Positions 63,901 to 64,000 of a stretch of DNA of 64,000 nt are shown one piece after another. The notes under the pieces are model-generated. The model was given only the letters and a program-made list of their open reading frames with translations. It did not search any database and was not told where the DNA came from. The DNA comes from CAYZGU01 sp964478165 (GTDB lineage Bacteria > Poribacteria > WGA-4E > JAJDTR01), in contig CAYZGU010000016.1 of the NCBI GenBank assembly GCA_964478165.1, forward strand, positions 62,001-126,000. The letters run 5' to 3'. The translations under genes and the position numbers were made by a program. The stretch's first letter is position 1; each line of letters begins with the position of its first letter.

Positions 63901-64000
63901 TTCACGGAGATCGTCCACACACCAACAGCTGGAGTGTTAACAAGAACCATTTCCACATTATTCAGGGAATCGGGAGCGCCACCAACACTTGAAAAACCCC
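60927..64000 (-). CDS. Surface protease fusion: S8-type C-terminal domain, M6-like domain, TSP3 repeats, outer-membrane barrel (5' end outside window)
   Basis: Over 1020 aa, open to the window edge. The first ~45 residues ('GGAPDSLNNVEMVLVNTPAV', 'GVWTISVNAP', 'QGYALVANG') are the pre-peptidase C-terminal region of subtilisin-like proteases. An M6 (immune inhibitor A-like) domain follows ('RANFSDIAF', 'YFSEVTYGEVSIIPTY'), but its zinc motif reads HGLGHQFGLEDLY, with Gly for the catalytic Glu. Then beta-sandwich regions, a calcium-type TSP3 stretch ('DGDQDNDGIPDKKERQGDAD') and a C-terminal ~150-residue barrel ('LVLDYTYHISDRISLVQSFG') ending in 'GGILFKY', a typical outer-membrane insertion signal. 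Probably displayed on the cell surface. Confidence 0.8.
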   Translation of the reverse strand, partial: GFSSVGGAPDSLNNVEMVLVNTPAVGVWTISVNAPAVNTGNPAQGYALVANGDMPDGPAPLGDQNLLVVRANFSDIAFVPSLPNLMNTINDAANYFSEVTYGEVSIIPTYRGPINLDHPTTFYYHPSRTPIIELSEEVISKLIAADPGIFDGDDPADPSDDIDRLIIVINDEDFTGDWSTTGAWPYDMPTGLTRRVSVSIQGYENSVARFTHGLGHQFGLEDLYAHENVVFAKPHVDEWDNMAKPLTNSHFLAWSKERANWITAHGSDILYIPRPAAGTVYAGLNPIPINVLTSMSLNRKAVVFGLSEGAASIDDEDVFYVVEARDNSSGTLDSVLPGSGVLIYYVNEMILQGEGPVQLRDNGPGTASLLDAAFQVGDMCVIAGTGIEIAVEAGTGGADYNINVQYDPPAIDNDVNIVRGDTIDGVFKAWHSPDIWVDSLKDGFDEEAGLTPMDRGDRPVTGETNRLYARIHNPGPGDAFEFDVFFRISEPYHTVGGAADFDTFLGQRHVESLSAGDDWIGFVEWTPVDDGDPHSCASITMPHVNNDINEHNNGAQQNLREVESVTASPYERVTYRFDFTNPYQEPALIYFRLEGLPSPEWVVELSPKKALLSVGQQILGELTVQPPDEAPPCHDFQFDITSWTPRGDTMIQVGGGTVQANLRTRTKMTFDTGIVDCNRKMIDSLMRKSKQSKTHRPRGFYGVGDVSSHKNPCAIITAQGCTSPRRPYEEIVVKYIDPAGNPIYHTVVTDASGCFEDFYVVVEGGPWKVTAEYVGDDCGGGVLAGPSVVNVPLPRDGDQDNDGIPDKKERQGDADGDGVPNWIDEDSDNDGIPDGEDRTPYGGPQTGVSPEQTEAGPPKRNEPTTRRGGLWGSLHVGQNANRITNDEIALVLDYTYHISDRISLVQSFGWHRFDEGDAEFGWYQLDEDDEAKRQALFQASLNLKLELVRTFGLRWFASAGYGNYWRSSTVSGRGYNFGGGVIMPLTSWLSFQVDHFMHDVFRVDEETHPRRFGVLKGGILFKY

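Noticed and set aside
1..64000. CRISPR array, rRNA operon, insertion-sequence transposase, prophage genes
   Set aside because: Looked for on both strands; no regularly spaced repeats, no rRNA sequence and no transposase or phage structural genes were seen.

Overview
The window looks like a Gram-negative bacterial chromosome of moderate GC content. It carries LolCDE/MacB-type ABC genes and a protease fused to an outer-membrane beta-barrel. Several traits recall uncultivated, often sponge-associated lineages such as Candidatus Poribacteria: secreted LamG-domain paralogues with the 'D(I/L)(S/T)GNGH' motif, TIM-barrel sugar isomerase/epimerases, hydantoinase/acetamidase/nitrilase amide hydrolases, and remnants of phytanoyl-CoA dioxygenase, sulfatase and luciferase-like genes. 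The lineage is an inference; no rRNA is present to settle it.

Layout. 1-3650: a partial LamG gene (minus strand), then three secreted LamG proteins in tandem (plus), the last two partly duplicated. 3676-12269: an amide-bond hydrolysis block with a beta-sandwich-nitrilase fusion and an acetamidase/formamidase (plus), then hydantoinase B, hydantoinase A, a RidA-like protein and a beta-lactamase-fold serine hydrolase (minus). 13246-21053: a fourth complete LamG protein, a family 10-like glycosyl hydrolase, a zinc dehydrogenase, a sugar isomerase, an SDR and an NDMA/class III-like alcohol dehydrogenase. 21690-28001 (minus): an MFS exporter, an HpcH/HpaI aldolase, gamma-glutamyltransferase and a Gfo/Idh/MocA oxidoreductase. 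29574-33400: a small secreted protein, a beta-propeller glycosidase-like protein and dead genes. 33612-43759 (minus): a glycosyltransferase, half a DMT transporter, a thioesterase and two ATPase-permease ABC pairs, one permease being split by an amber codon. 44654-57875 (plus): a GH127 arabinofuranosidase, a transaldolase-like aldolase, rsmE, mtaB, purN, sugar isomerases, tRNA-Leu(CAA), a D-2-hydroxyacid dehydrogenase and glnD. 58181-60878: a dead oxidoreductase, a perfect Xer/dif-like palindrome, a tyrosine recombinase and a ribbon-helix-helix protein. 60927-64000 (minus): a surface protease-barrel fusion running off the window.

Two features stand out. First, many long gaps are not empty: they hold degraded genes (sulfatase, luciferase-like monooxygenase, quinone-oxidoreductase-like MDR, phytanoyl-CoA dioxygenase, a GH67N/DUF4838-like secreted protein, perhaps a DUF1080 protein). 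This fits a genome undergoing erosion. Second, the recombinase at 59381 sits beside a 24-bp-arm palindrome whose core has the Xer arrangement of two 11-bp arms ending in ATAA/TTAT around 6 bp. Further copies of the half-site lie before the gene and exactly on its start codon. Several genes also end in long perfect hairpins that overlap the stop codon and lack a U-tract.

Functionally the window suggests a heterotrophic scavenger that degrades amides, hydantoin-like rings, glutathione-type peptides and plant or algal sugars. All calls come from reading the sequence; no database search was run.
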